Shown piece by piece: positions 21,436 through 29,451 of a DNA stretch of 64,000 nt (position 1 is its first letter; the number at the start of each line of letters is the position of its first letter). A program made the translations under genes and the position numbers. The stretch is taken from positions 62,001 through 126,000 of the forward strand of contig NZ_MDEE01000002.1 of assembly GCF_002939865.1 (NCBI RefSeq). Direction: 5' to 3'. The DNA comes from Xanthomonas dyei (GTDB taxonomy: Bacteria > Pseudomonadota > Gammaproteobacteria > Xanthomonadales > Xanthomonadaceae). A model generated the notes under the pieces. It saw only the letters and a program-made list of their open reading frames with translations, was not told the origin of the DNA and did no database searches.

Positions 21436-22068
21436 ATGGATGTGTTGTTGGCAGGGGCGACCGGTCTGGTCGGCAAACAGGTGTTGCAGCAGTTGCTCGC
21501 CGATGCGCGCTGCACGGGTGTGGTGGCGCTGACGCGTCGCCCGTTGACGCAGATTCATCCCAAACTGCGCAACCAGGTGATCGACTTCGAGCGCCTGGAC
21601 CACTGGACTGCACCGCGCATGGAAGCGGCCATCTGCGCGCTGGGCAGCACCATGAAACATGCCGGTTCGCGCGAGGCCTTCTACCGCATCGACCACGACT
21701 ACCCGCTGGCTCTGGCGCGCGCTGCCTGCGCGCAGGGTACCTCGGTGTTCGTACTGAACTCGGCGGCCGGCGCGGACGCGCACTCGCGCATCTTCTATAA
21801 CCGCGTCAAGGGCGAACTGGAGTGCGATCTACGCACGATCGGCTTCCCCTCGCTGACCTTCGTACGCCCCGGGCTGATCGGCGGTGAGCGCGAAGAACGC
21901 CGCACCGGCGAACACCTCGGCAGCGTGGTGCTGGGCGCACTCGGCCCGATCCTGCCACGGCGCTTTCGCATCAATCCGGCCGAGCGCATTGCCGCCGCGA
22001 TGGTCGCCGCCGCGTTAGCGCCGGCACGTGGCGAGCATAGTGTCGAGGCGGCGGAGTTGGCTGGCTGA
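21436..22068 (+). CDS. NAD(P)-binding protein, atypical SDR (YwnB/HTATIP2-like)
   Basis: The 210-residue product starts MDVLLAGATGLVGKQVLQQL, a Rossmann GxxGxxG motif of the NAD(P)H-binding (PF13460-like) atypical SDRs, and continues with VVALTRRPL, AAICALGSTMKHAGS and FVLNSAAGADAHSRIFYNRVK, where YxxxK is kept. This layout matches small oxidoreductases of the HTATIP2/YwnB group, whose substrates are mostly unknown. It starts 16 bases after glgX in the same direction and may be cotranscribed, but no functional link to glycogen is evident. Confidence 0.82.
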   Translation: MDVLLAGATGLVGKQVLQQLLADARCTGVVALTRRPLTQIHPKLRNQVIDFERLDHWTAPRMEAAICALGSTMKHAGSREAFYRIDHDYPLALARAACAQGTSVFVLNSAAGADAHSRIFYNRVKGELECDLRTIGFPSLTFVRPGLIGGEREERRTGEHLGSVVLGALGPILPRRFRINPAERIAAAMVAAALAPARGEHSVEAAELAG

Positions 22069-22153
22069 GCGTTGCCACCGCCATGCAGCGGTGCCAGGCG
22101 GTGGCAGCGAATGGAGACAGGTTGCTGCGAATGCAGAGCGCAACGACTGCGTT

Positions 22154-22224
22154 TGTAGGAGCGTGCCTGTGCGCGACGCGGCATTACCGAGATGGCCTCA
22201 TCGCGCAACAGCGCGCTCCCGCCA
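22154..22224. repeat. Inverted pair of REP-like units
   Basis: GTAGGAGCGTGCCTGTGCGC on the left and, on the opposite strand, GGGAGCGCGCTGTTGCGCGA on the right form two related units in inverted orientation separated by about 20 bases. This is the arrangement of REP doublets in pseudomonads and xanthomonads. It lies between two convergent genes. Confidence 0.6.
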
Positions 22225-22264
22225 AGCGTTGCGCACTGGCATTCCTGCACCAAGCCTGCGCTGA

Positions 22265-23035
22265 TCACACCCCCAACGACTGCCCGCCATCCACCGCCAG
22301 CACCTGCCCGGTGATCCAGCGCGCCTGCGGCGATGCGAGGAACAGTGCGGCATCGGCGATGTGCTGCACCTGCCCGAAGCCGCCGAATGGAATGCTGTCG
22401 CGGATGCGTGCGTAGAGTTCCGGTTCGTCGCGACGCCGCTTGTCCCAGAGTCCATCCGGGAACTCGATGGAGCCCGGTGCGATCGCATTGACGCGGATGC
22501 GGTCGCGCGCAAGTTCGGCGGCCAGTGTGGTGGTGTAGTAATTGAGCGCGGCCTTGGCGGTGGAATAGGCGATCGCGCGCGGTGTGGGGCGCTGCGCGTT
22601 GATCGAGCTGATGTTGAGGATCACCGCTGCGGCGCTGGTGCGCAGATGCGGCAGCGCGGCGCGGTTGCAGCGCACGGCCGCCATCAGGTCGACGTCCAGC
22701 CCTGCCTGCCAACTGGCGTCGTCGTTGCCATGCCCGTAGCCGGAGGCGTTGTTGATCACCACGTCCAGGCCGCCCAGCGCCTGCGCTGCGGCCTGCACAT
22801 ACGCCTCGATCTGCGCTGCGTCGGCAAGATCGCAGGGCAGGGTATGTACCGGCGTGCCGTAGGCTTCCAGTGTCTGCGCCGCCTGGGTCAGGCCGTCTGC
22901 ACTGCGCGCGCAGATCGATACGTGAGCGCCGCTGCGCACGAACGCCTCGGCGATCGCCAGGCCGATGCCGCGGCTACCCCCGGCGATCAGCACGCGTTGC
23001 GCACGGTGTGCAGAAAGAGGCATGGCGTTACTCAT
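22265..23035 (-). CDS. Classical SDR-family oxidoreductase
   Basis: The 256-residue protein is a classical short-chain dehydrogenase: cofactor motif GGSRGIG (near 19-25), DVVINNASG, the active-site serine in NISSINAQ and the YSTAK (YxxxK) pair, then VNAIAPGSIEFP and the C-terminal WITGQVLAVDGGQSLGV. A D after the second strand (CDLADAAQ) does not settle NAD versus NADP use. Substrate is unknown; the closing segment resembles 3-oxoacyl reductase-like SDRs. It converges on the NAD(P)-binding gene downstream of glgX and has no operon partner. M5 is an alternative start. Confidence 0.9.
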   Translation of the reverse strand: MSNAMPLSAHRAQRVLIAGGSRGIGLAIAEAFVRSGAHVSICARSADGLTQAAQTLEAYGTPVHTLPCDLADAAQIEAYVQAAAQALGGLDVVINNASGYGHGNDDASWQAGLDVDLMAAVRCNRAALPHLRTSAAAVILNISSINAQRPTPRAIAYSTAKAALNYYTTTLAAELARDRIRVNAIAPGSIEFPDGLWDKRRRDEPELYARIRDSIPFGGFGQVQHIADAALFLASPQARWITGQVLAVDGGQSLGV

Positions 23036-23200
23036 TGCGGAAAACCCGCATTATCGAACAGCTTGGTGCCGACATGGCCGCTGCGTGCGCTGGCCGTTGT
23101 GCTGTCCAGGTGTAAGGCGTCATCGCATAAAGCGTTGCAACAGTCTGCACAGCGCTGCCCACGTCGATTGAAGTCGTTCGACAACACCTGATACTGCGCT

Positions 23201-23358
23201 TAGAGCAGCTAACAGGAGGACTGCGCAGCCGTCAGGCGGGCGCAGCCGGTGCTCGGTGCCCGGTGCCCGGTGCGGCATGTACCACTCGTCTACTTCGGTT
23301 CTTGTGCGCTTTCCGCACTCACCTGACGACTGCTCGCTACGTTTTGTCAGCCGCTCTT
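23201..23358 (+). repeat. Inverted-end (MITE-like) repeat, copy D, with heptamer expansion
   Basis: The ends read TAGAGCAGCTAACAGGAG and CGTTTTGTCAGCCGCTCTT. The interior is in forward orientation (GCCGTCAGGCGGGCGCAGCC) and contains the heptamer GGTGCCC in tandem (GGTGCTCGGTGCCCGGTGCC). Unlike most copies it lies between two divergent genes. Confidence 0.88.
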
Positions 23359-23443
23359 GGTTCGGATACAGACGCCCTGACATAAAACACGGTCGCCGGC
23401 GCGACATCAGCGCTGGCACAGAGTCGCCACCATCTCCACGATC

Positions 23444-23574
23444 ACACCAGCACCCAGCACCCAGCACCCAGCACCAGCTCCCAGTACCAGCTCCCAACAC
23501 CCAACACCCAGCACCAACACCAACACCAAAACCAACACCAAACCTCAAACCTCAAACCTCAAACCTCAAACCTC
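23444..23574. repeat. Degenerate heptamer tandem array (CCCAGCA / CCAACAC / AACCTCA)
   Basis: About 130 bases are built from 6-7 base units: first CACCCAG-type units, then CCAACAC-type, then five near-perfect AAACCTC units. Strand asymmetry is extreme: the plus strand is almost free of G. There are no unique spacers, so it is not a CRISPR. It begins 85 bases after repeat copy D, whose own heptamer tract has a related CAGCACC/GGTGCTG composition. Confidence 0.85.
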
Positions 23575-23860
23575 CACGCAGCTGCACCTCGACAAGGCAC
23601 TTCGCCAGCCCGTATGCGACCCGGCGTGCATTGCGCAGCACAGGCCAAACCCATCATCTGCACCCCGCATCGGCAGCACTGATTGCAGCGGCGGCCGCTG
23701 TCATCTCACTGCCATCTGCAGCACGCGCAGCCTGCGCCGTAAGCCTCATCACGGCTGGCGATCAGCTCATGCCTTTCCGGTTGCTCGCCGCTAACCATTT
23801 GTTTACACAACCGCGCGGCGCTGCGGGCACAACGTGCGGGTCATTCAGTGGGAGTTGTAC

Positions 23861-25267
23861 ATGGAAACCCATATCACCGTCATCGGTGCCGGCTTCTGCG
23901 GCACCGCGCTGGTCCGTGCGCTGGCGCAGACGGCCGATGCGCAGGTGCGCATCACCCTGGTCGGTGTTGCCGACACGTTTGGCAGCGGCATCGCGTATGG
24001 CGCGGCGCGACCGGAGCATCTGCTCAACGTGCGCGCCAAGGATCTGGGCATCGATGCGCAGGCGCCCGGCGCCTTCGCCGATACCTTGCATCTGGGCGAG
24101 AGCGGGCGGCTGGAATTCCTGCCGCGGCTGGCCTACGGCGATTACTTGCGTAGCGAGCTGGATGCGGCGGTCAGTGGTGCGCAGGCATCGGTGATGCGGC
24201 TGTCGCAGGAGGCGGTGGCGGTGGAGCGCGCGCGTCGCGGTTTCCGGGTGTTTCTTGCCAATGGCGATGCCTTCCACAGCGACCGCGTGGTGCTGGCGGT
24301 CGGTGCGCTGCAGCCGCAGGCGTTGGCCGGCATCGGCCCGCGGTTGAGCGTGCATGCGCGCTACATCGGCTGGCCGTGGCAGGGCGATGCGTTGTCGCGG
24401 CTGGCGCCCGACGATGACGTGCTGATCGTGGGCACCGGGCTGACCATGGTGGATGTGGCATTGACCCTGCACGCACGCGGGCACCGCGGCCGCATGCTGG
24501 CGATCTCGCGGCGCGGATTGGCCCCGCAGGCGCATCTGCGTCAGCCCGGTGCGCCACTGGACCTGCCGCCGCATCTGCAACGTGCGCTCAAGGATGCCGA
24601 TCTGCGCGGGCTGCTGCGCGGTGTACGTCAGCTCAGTGCGGTGGTGGACGATTGGCGCCGCGTGGTGGATGCATTGCGCCCGCATCTGCAGCCGCTGTGG
24701 CAGCGCCTCACGCTGGCCCAGCGTGCGCGTTTCCTGCGGCATCTGCGCCCCTACTGGGAAGTGGCGCGGCATCGCGTCGCGCCGGGTGCGGCGGAGCACT
24801 TGCAGCAGTTGCAGGCATCCGGCCAGTTGCAGATCGTTGCGGCGCGGCTGCTGCGTGCGCGTTGGGTGCCCGATGGTGTGGAAGCGGTGATCCGCCCGCG
24901 TGCCGCTGCCGATGCGCAGACGCATCGCTTCGATGCGGTGATCCGCGCCACCGGCCTGGATACCGATATCGACCGCACCAGCGACCCATTGATTGCCGGC
25001 ATGCGCGAAGCCGGCCTGTTGCGCGCCGATCCATTGGGCCTGGGTGTGGACACCGATGCGCAACTGCGCGTGCGCGACGGCGCCGGGCAGATCGTGCAGG
25101 GGCTGTATTGCGTTGGGCCGCTGCTACGCGGGCGGTACTGGGAGATTACCGCCGTGCCGGAACTGCGCGTGGCGACCCGTGCGTTGGCAGAGCGCCTGCT
25201 GCTGGGTGCGACGCCGGCGTTACAGCCGGAGCGGGGGACGGTGTCGCGCGAGGTCAATGGGCGGTAG
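23861..25267 (+). CDS. FAD/NAD(P)-binding protein (YdhS-like)
   Basis: The 468-residue product opens with METHITVIGAGFCGTALVR, an FAD-binding Rossmann motif, then GSGIAYGAARPEHLLNVRA, the signature of the NAD_binding_9/YdhS family. A second dinucleotide motif, VLIVGTGLTMVDVALTL, follows near 185, and the C-terminal part has AVIRATGLDTD and LYCVGPLLRGRYWEITAVPE. The family is thought to contain flavin-dependent oxidoreductases or hydroxylases with unknown substrates. The ATG at 23861 has a GGGAG site seven bases upstream. It stands alone in its direction. Confidence 0.85.
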   Translation: METHITVIGAGFCGTALVRALAQTADAQVRITLVGVADTFGSGIAYGAARPEHLLNVRAKDLGIDAQAPGAFADTLHLGESGRLEFLPRLAYGDYLRSELDAAVSGAQASVMRLSQEAVAVERARRGFRVFLANGDAFHSDRVVLAVGALQPQALAGIGPRLSVHARYIGWPWQGDALSRLAPDDDVLIVGTGLTMVDVALTLHARGHRGRMLAISRRGLAPQAHLRQPGAPLDLPPHLQRALKDADLRGLLRGVRQLSAVVDDWRRVVDALRPHLQPLWQRLTLAQRARFLRHLRPYWEVARHRVAPGAAEHLQQLQASGQLQIVAARLLRARWVPDGVEAVIRPRAAADAQTHRFDAVIRATGLDTDIDRTSDPLIAGMREAGLLRADPLGLGVDTDAQLRVRDGAGQIVQGLYCVGPLLRGRYWEITAVPELRVATRALAERLLLGATPALQPERGTVSREVNGR

Positions 25268-25746
25268 ATGTTGGTAGTTGATGCGCTGTTTGCATGAGGC
25301 GCTTGATGTGTTTGCTCGGGAACGAGATGGTGTGCGGAGCGCAGGTGCTTGCGGCGTTCGTTTGAGTCGAATGCGTCGCTTTGCTTCGCACCCTCGCCCC
25401 AACCCCCTTCCGGTGGAAGAGGGGCTCTGTGGCTGATCGCGTGCTGCCTTTGTTGGAACTGCGGGAATCTGGCGTTTGCGCATCGCGTGGGTCGTTGTGT
25501 CGTGCCAGCGCTGCTGCGCTTGTTTGATCGCGACGTGACGATGCGTCTATCGCGTTTTTACCGATCTCTGCGCGCGCAGGCATAGCCAAAAACTGTGCGC
25601 ATGCGCACCGCTGCGCCACACAGCGCAAACATGCAGCGTGATGCGTAGCGCAGTGCACGCATGCGGACAGGAGTGGGTCATGTTGTGCGTCCTGGGCTCT
25701 CTAAAGTCCAGGTCGCTACATCCCCCTTGCCTGCCTGGAGTTCCCC
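25268..25746. other. Gap upstream of virK genes with one short repeat
   Basis: This 479-base gap contains a short palindromic repeat at 25389-25429. No gene is supported. The last 150 bases presumably include the virK promoter. Confidence 0.6.
25389..25429. repeat. Short palindromic repeat, diverged copy
   Basis: CACCCTCGCCCCAACCCCCT followed by TCCGGTGGAAGAGGGG is a diverged member of the CCCCTCTCCC-core family. The stem is CTTCCGGTGGAAG, with compensating changes relative to the other copies, which suggests selection on pairing. Confidence 0.75.
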
Positions 25747-26178
25747 ATGCCCCGTCTTGCTCCCATTGCTCTAGCCGCTGCGCTGTGCGCGTCCGCGCTA
25801 CCTGCCGTCGCCAGCGAAACGCTCAATACGCGTGCCGATGTCATCGCCGCGCTGGATGCCGGTTACGACGTCAGTCTGTCCACCGATCTCAGTCTCTGCA
25901 CACCCGAAGAAGGCACACCGACCACTCGGACCCGCGGTGGTCGCCATATCGATGCCTATCGCATCACCGAAGACGGCACCGTCGCATTTGCGGGGTCGCA
26001 TTTCACTGTCGCCAACGATGGCAAGCCGATCCAGCAGTTCATGCGGTATCAGCTGCGTCCGGATGGCAGCGTGCGGTTCACCACCTACATGTACGACCTG
26101 CCGTCGCTGCAACAGCGCGGGCCGATGCTGGGGTATGTGTGCACGATCAATCAGGGCATCCGCTTCCACGCCGATTGA
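25747..26178 (+). CDS. virK: VirK-family secreted protein, copy 1
   Basis: The 143-residue protein belongs to the VirK family (PF06903), named for a gene in the Agrobacterium VirA/VirG regulon; molecular function is unknown. It has a signal peptide (MPRLAPIALAAALCASALPA, cleavage after VAS) and the family pattern LNTRADVIAALDAGYDVSL, CTPEEGTP, DAYRITEDGTVAFAGSHFTV, MRYQLRPDGSV and YMYDLPSLQQRGPMLGYVC. Two cysteines (in LSLCT and GYVCT) remain in the mature part and may form a disulfide. It is followed after 225 bases by a close paralog in the same direction. Confidence 0.9.
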   Translation: MPRLAPIALAAALCASALPAVASETLNTRADVIAALDAGYDVSLSTDLSLCTPEEGTPTTRTRGGRHIDAYRITEDGTVAFAGSHFTVANDGKPIQQFMRYQLRPDGSVRFTTYMYDLPSLQQRGPMLGYVCTINQGIRFHAD

Positions 26179-26403
26179 GAGCCACCGACAAAGCGATTGC
26201 GTAATCCCCGCTGACCGGTGCGATATAACGCCGGGCCAGCGCGGGAGCTGTGCAACACCACGGCCATGCGGCTGCATCCGTGCACTACCGGTGTGCCAGT
26301 CATGCGGAGTCTGCACCGCATGCGTCGGACGCACCGCCAACCAATCACCCGGCGCGCATGTACCTGCTCCTTCAGGCGTGCGCGCATCACCAGGAAAATC
26401 GTC

Positions 26404-26838
26404 ATGTTGAGCTGCCGTCTTGCAGTGGTTGCTGTCGCCGTTTGCGCGACGATCTCACCGGCATTGGCCAAGCAACGCATCTCTTCGTCTGCAGATCTGA
26501 TCGCCACGCTGGAGTCCGGTCATGACGTTGCGGTATCGGTCGACCTGTCGCGTTGCGCGCCGGAGGCCGGCACCACGGCCAGCCGCAGCCGCGGCGGTGT
26601 GCGTATCGGTGCCTACCGTCTGACCGACGATGGAACGCTGTCGTTTTCCGACACGCAGTTCATTGCCGCCAGCAGCGATGGCCGGCCGTTTCAGCAATTT
26701 CAGCGTTACCAGGTGGCTCCGGACAATCGCGTGCGGCTGACCACGTCTATGTACGATTTGCCGAGCCTGCAGCAGCGCGGCCCGCTGCTGGCATATCAAT
26801 GCACGCTCGACCAGGGCATCCGTTTCCACGCCGATTAA
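26404..26838 (+). CDS. VirK-family secreted protein, copy 2
   Basis: The 144-residue paralog has its own signal peptide (MLSCRLAVVAVAVCATISPA, cleavage after ALA) and repeats the family blocks SSSADLIATLESGHDVAVS, IGAYRLTDDGTLSFSDTQFI, FQRYQVAPDNRVRLTTSMYD and DLPSLQQRGPLLAYQC. Both cysteines are kept. The two copies are most alike in the C-terminal 60 residues and end with the same IRFHAD. The ATG at 26404 is preceded by CCAGGAAAATCGTC, a plausible ribosome binding site. Its TAA stop abuts repeat copy E, so a tandem duplication followed by divergence is the likely origin. Confidence 0.9.
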   Translation: MLSCRLAVVAVAVCATISPALAKQRISSSADLIATLESGHDVAVSVDLSRCAPEAGTTASRSRGGVRIGAYRLTDDGTLSFSDTQFIAASSDGRPFQQFQRYQVAPDNRVRLTTSMYDLPSLQQRGPLLAYQCTLDQGIRFHAD

Positions 26839-26981
26839 GAGCTGCTAACAAAACGACTGTGCTCACCGCCAAGCGCGCGCGGCCGGTACTCGGTGCGGCA
26901 TGTATCACCTCGTACACTCCAGTTCTGAGCGCGCCGTCCACACCCACCTGACACCTGCTTGTTACGTTTATTAGCCGCTCT
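26839..26981 (+). repeat. Inverted-end (MITE-like) repeat, copy E
   Basis: The element begins GAGCTGCTAACAAAACGACT directly after the virK copy 2 TAA and ends GTTACGTTTATTAGCCGCTC. It is in forward orientation (CACCGCCAAGCGCGCGCGG in the interior). Confidence 0.9.
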
Positions 26982-27000
26982 ACAAGGCGTTGCTTGCAGG

Positions 27001-27031
27001 GCACGATGCCACGCGGAGGGTGGCATCGTGC
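27001..27031. other. Perfect 12-bp stem hairpin between convergent virK and efflux genes
   Basis: GCACGATGCCAC and GTGGCATCGTGC are perfect inverted copies separated by GCGGAGG. There is no T-tract, so it is not a standard intrinsic terminator. It lies twenty bases after repeat copy E and 170 bases beyond the outer-membrane efflux gene stop. Nothing else was recognised in the 26982-27204 gap. Confidence 0.8.
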
Positions 27032-27204
27032 GGATCCTTGCAGGGCATCGGATGCCGAATCGAACTGCCAAGCCAGGCCATAGCCTCATTGCAACACGCG
27101 CCGAGCAGACTCCGGCGCGACCACCCGTCAGCTGTGGAAGCGGCGTCTGATCCCGGTCGCTGCAGATCAACTGCAGCTCCGGGTGCAGCAGTGCTCCCCT
27201 GGGT

Positions 27205-28668
27205 CTACCGCTGCTGCACCGCGACTGCGGTATCGCCGCGTTGCCAGCCGCCGCCCAACGCCTTGAAGGCGGCAACCGCGCTGCGTGCCGCTTCGGTGCG
27301 CGCCTGCACCTGTGCATCGGAGGCACGCAGCAGGCTGTCGTCGGCATTGAGCACTTCGATCAGGCTGACGGTGCCTTTTTCATACGCCAGCGCCGATGCG
27401 CCACGAGCCTTGCCCAACGCGTCCACACCTTGCGTCAGCAAGGCAGCTTGTTGCTCGCGTTTGACCAGCGCGGTGAAGGCGTTTTCGACATCTTCGGTGG
27501 CGCGCAAGACTGCCAGGCGGTAGGCGGCCAACTGCTCGGCCTCCTGCCCCTTGGCCTGCGCGATCTGCGCATTGATGCGGCCGAAGTCGAATAGCCGCCA
27601 GCGCAGCCCCAGCACGCCGGACGCCTGCGCGGCATCGCCGGTAAACAGGTTGGCGCCGGAGAGGGCGGTGGCGCTGCCCAGCAGGCCGCTCAGCGAGAAC
27701 TTGGGGTAGTACTCGGCCATTGCCACGCCGATGCGTGCATTGGAGGCAGCCAGCCGGCGCTCGGCGGCGATCAGGTCGGGCCGGCGCCGCAACAGGTCGG
27801 CCGGCGAGCCGCTGTCGGCGATCTGCGGCGCCAGCGGGATGGGTTTGCTGGCGGCCAGCTCGGCGCGGTGGGTGCCGGGCGACACGCCCAGCATCACGTC
27901 CAGCGCGTTCATTGCCGCGACCAGGCCCGCTTCCAGGCCGGGGACGGTCGCCTGTGCCTGGGACAGCGCGCCCTGGGCCTGCTGCATTTGCAGTTCGGCG
28001 GCCAGGCCCTTGTCGTGTAATAGCGTCACCATCGCCACCAGCCCTTGCTGGGCCGCGACCTGGCGCTGTGCCACGTCCAGCCGCGCCTGCAGGCCGCGGA
28101 TGCTGATGTAGATGTCGGCGGTCTGCGCGGCCACCGCCAGCCGGGTGGCCGCGGCGCCGGCCTCGGTGGCCTGGTAGTCAGCTACGGCGGCCTGGCGCCC
28201 ACGGCGCAGCCCGCCGAACAGATCCAGCTCCCAGCTGGCGCCCAGATTGGCCTCGTAGACGCTGGCGTAGCGGTCGAAGTCGGGGGTGCTGTTGAGGACC
28301 TGTCCCAGCGGAGTCTCCAGCGATTGGTAGGCGCGGGTGGCGCTGCCGCTGAGGTTGCCGGACGGCAGCAGCGCAGCGGTGGCGGCGGTCAGCCCGGCGC
28401 GGGCCTGGGTGACCCGCGCGGTGGCCTGGGCCAGATCCAGGTTCTGCGCCAGCGCGGCGCCGACGTAGCGGCTCAGGTCCGGGTCGTTGAAGCCCGCCCA
28501 CCAGTTGGCCAGCTCCGCCTGCGTGGTGGCGTGGCGATCAGCCAGCGCGGCCTGACCGAGATAGTGGTCGGGCAACGGTGCATCCGGACGGGCGTAGTTG
28601 GGGCCTACCGCGCAACCTGCGGCAAGACTGGTGGCAATGAGCACGGCAAGGAGGCGCAGTGAGGGCAT
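27205..28668 (-). CDS. RND efflux outer-membrane lipoprotein (NodT family)
   Basis: The 487-residue protein is the TolC-like exit duct of a tripartite pump. Counting from the ATG at 28668, a lipobox SLAAGC places the lipidated cysteine at 19. Two OEP repeats are visible, with the family stretches CAVGPNYARPDAPLP, WWAGFNDPDLSRYV, SWELDLFGGLRRGRQAA, DLLRRRPDLIAAERRLAASN, ARIGVAMAEYYPKFSLSG and RWRLFDFGRINAQI. An upstream ATG at 28719 lies inside the putative operator, so 28668 is preferred. It is divergent from tetR and the MFP/RND genes, with which it should form one pump. Confidence 0.93.
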   Translation of the reverse strand: MPSLRLLAVLIATSLAAGCAVGPNYARPDAPLPDHYLGQAALADRHATTQAELANWWAGFNDPDLSRYVGAALAQNLDLAQATARVTQARAGLTAATAALLPSGNLSGSATRAYQSLETPLGQVLNSTPDFDRYASVYEANLGASWELDLFGGLRRGRQAAVADYQATEAGAAATRLAVAAQTADIYISIRGLQARLDVAQRQVAAQQGLVAMVTLLHDKGLAAELQMQQAQGALSQAQATVPGLEAGLVAAMNALDVMLGVSPGTHRAELAASKPIPLAPQIADSGSPADLLRRRPDLIAAERRLAASNARIGVAMAEYYPKFSLSGLLGSATALSGANLFTGDAAQASGVLGLRWRLFDFGRINAQIAQAKGQEAEQLAAYRLAVLRATEDVENAFTALVKREQQAALLTQGVDALGKARGASALAYEKGTVSLIEVLNADDSLLRASDAQVQARTEAARSAVAAFKALGGGWQRGDTAVAVQQR

Positions 28669-28694
28669 GACGGGACCGGAGTGGCGAGACGGTG

Positions 28695-28720
28695 AGTGAC
28701 TATAATACGAAATAGTCACT
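28695..28720. promoter_or_regulatory. Probable TetR operator in the divergent efflux promoter
   Basis: AGTGACTAT and ATAGTCACT form a perfect 9-bp inverted repeat with an 8-base spacer (center 28707.5), directly between the outer-membrane gene and tetR. TATAAT at 28701-28706 overlaps it on the plus strand and TATTAT on the minus strand, so a bound dimer would block promoters in both directions. Confidence 0.75.
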
Positions 28721-28756
28721 TTTGTAAGTCGCGGGCGACGGCGCTAAGCTGTCGGA

Positions 28757-29374
28757 ATGAACCAAGCATCCAGTTACCCTGTTTCGGGCCGCGGGCCGGC
28801 CGATCACGAGGTGCGCGACCAGATCGTGATCGCCGCCACCGAGCATTTCAGCCGCTACGGCTACGAGAAGACCGCCGTGTCCGACCTGGCCAAGGCCGTC
28901 GGCTTTTCCAAGGCGTATATCTACAAGTTCTTCGAGTCCAAGCAGGCCATCGGCGAGATGATCTGCAGCCACTGCCTGCGCGAGATCGAGGCCGAAGTAC
29001 TGGCGGCGGTAGCTGCCGCTGCGGCGCCGCCGGAGAAATTACGCAGTCTTTTCAAGGTGATTATCGAGGCCAGCCTGCGGTTGTACTCGCGCGATCGCAA
29101 GTTGTATGAGATTGCCACCTCCGCGGCGACCGAGCGCTGGCCGCCGGTGATCGCCTATGAAACGCACGTCCAGGCGCTGCTGCAGGACATCCTGCTGCAG
29201 GGGCGGCAAAAAGGGGATTTCGAGCGCAAGACGCCGCTGGACGAGATGGTGCAGGCGGTCTATCTGGTGATGCGGCCCTATATCAATCCGTTGCTGCTGC
29301 AGCACAGCCTGGAGCACGTCGGCGAAGTGCCGGCGTTGCTGTCGGGGCTGGTGCTCAGGAGCCTGGCTCCATAA
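28757..29374 (+). CDS. TetR/AcrR-family repressor of the efflux operon
   Basis: The 205-residue regulator has an N-terminal TetR helix-turn-helix (VRDQIVIAATEHFSRYGYEK, then VSDLAKAVGFSKAYIYKFF, residues about 19-66) and a C-terminal ligand-binding helical domain typical of AcrR-like proteins. It is divergent from the outer-membrane gene, 78 bases upstream of the MFP gene, and next to a perfect inverted repeat, so it probably represses both directions of the pump and itself. The ribosome binding site before ATG 28757 is weak. Confidence 0.92.
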   Translation: MNQASSYPVSGRGPADHEVRDQIVIAATEHFSRYGYEKTAVSDLAKAVGFSKAYIYKFFESKQAIGEMICSHCLREIEAEVLAAVAAAAAPPEKLRSLFKVIIEASLRLYSRDRKLYEIATSAATERWPPVIAYETHVQALLQDILLQGRQKGDFERKTPLDEMVQAVYLVMRPYINPLLLQHSLEHVGEVPALLSGLVLRSLAP

Positions 29375-29451
29375 AATTTGTTCGTGACCATTGACTGATA
29401 TGGTCACAAGTCCCAAGATGCGAGCCTTCATCAGCTTGCTTCGGGATTCCC

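Larger units (their letters stand above)
23036..23860. other. Long divergent gap with repeat copy D and a heptamer array
   Basis: This 825-base gap holds the inverted-end repeat at 23201-23358 and a low-complexity tandem array at 23444-23574. No gene was recognised; the open frames here read through repeats. Promoters for the SDR gene and the FAD protein gene must lie near its ends. Confidence 0.65.

Noticed and set aside
19251-21515. 754-codon open frame opposite glgX
   Set aside because: Antisense shadow of a gene with all catalytic residues in place.
23444-23574. Possible CRISPR array
   Set aside because: Units are 6-7 bases in direct tandem with no unique spacers and no cas genes nearby.
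28669-28719. Earlier ATG for the outer-membrane efflux gene
   Set aside because: It would put the start codon inside the operator-like palindrome and add 17 residues before an otherwise standard lipoprotein signal.
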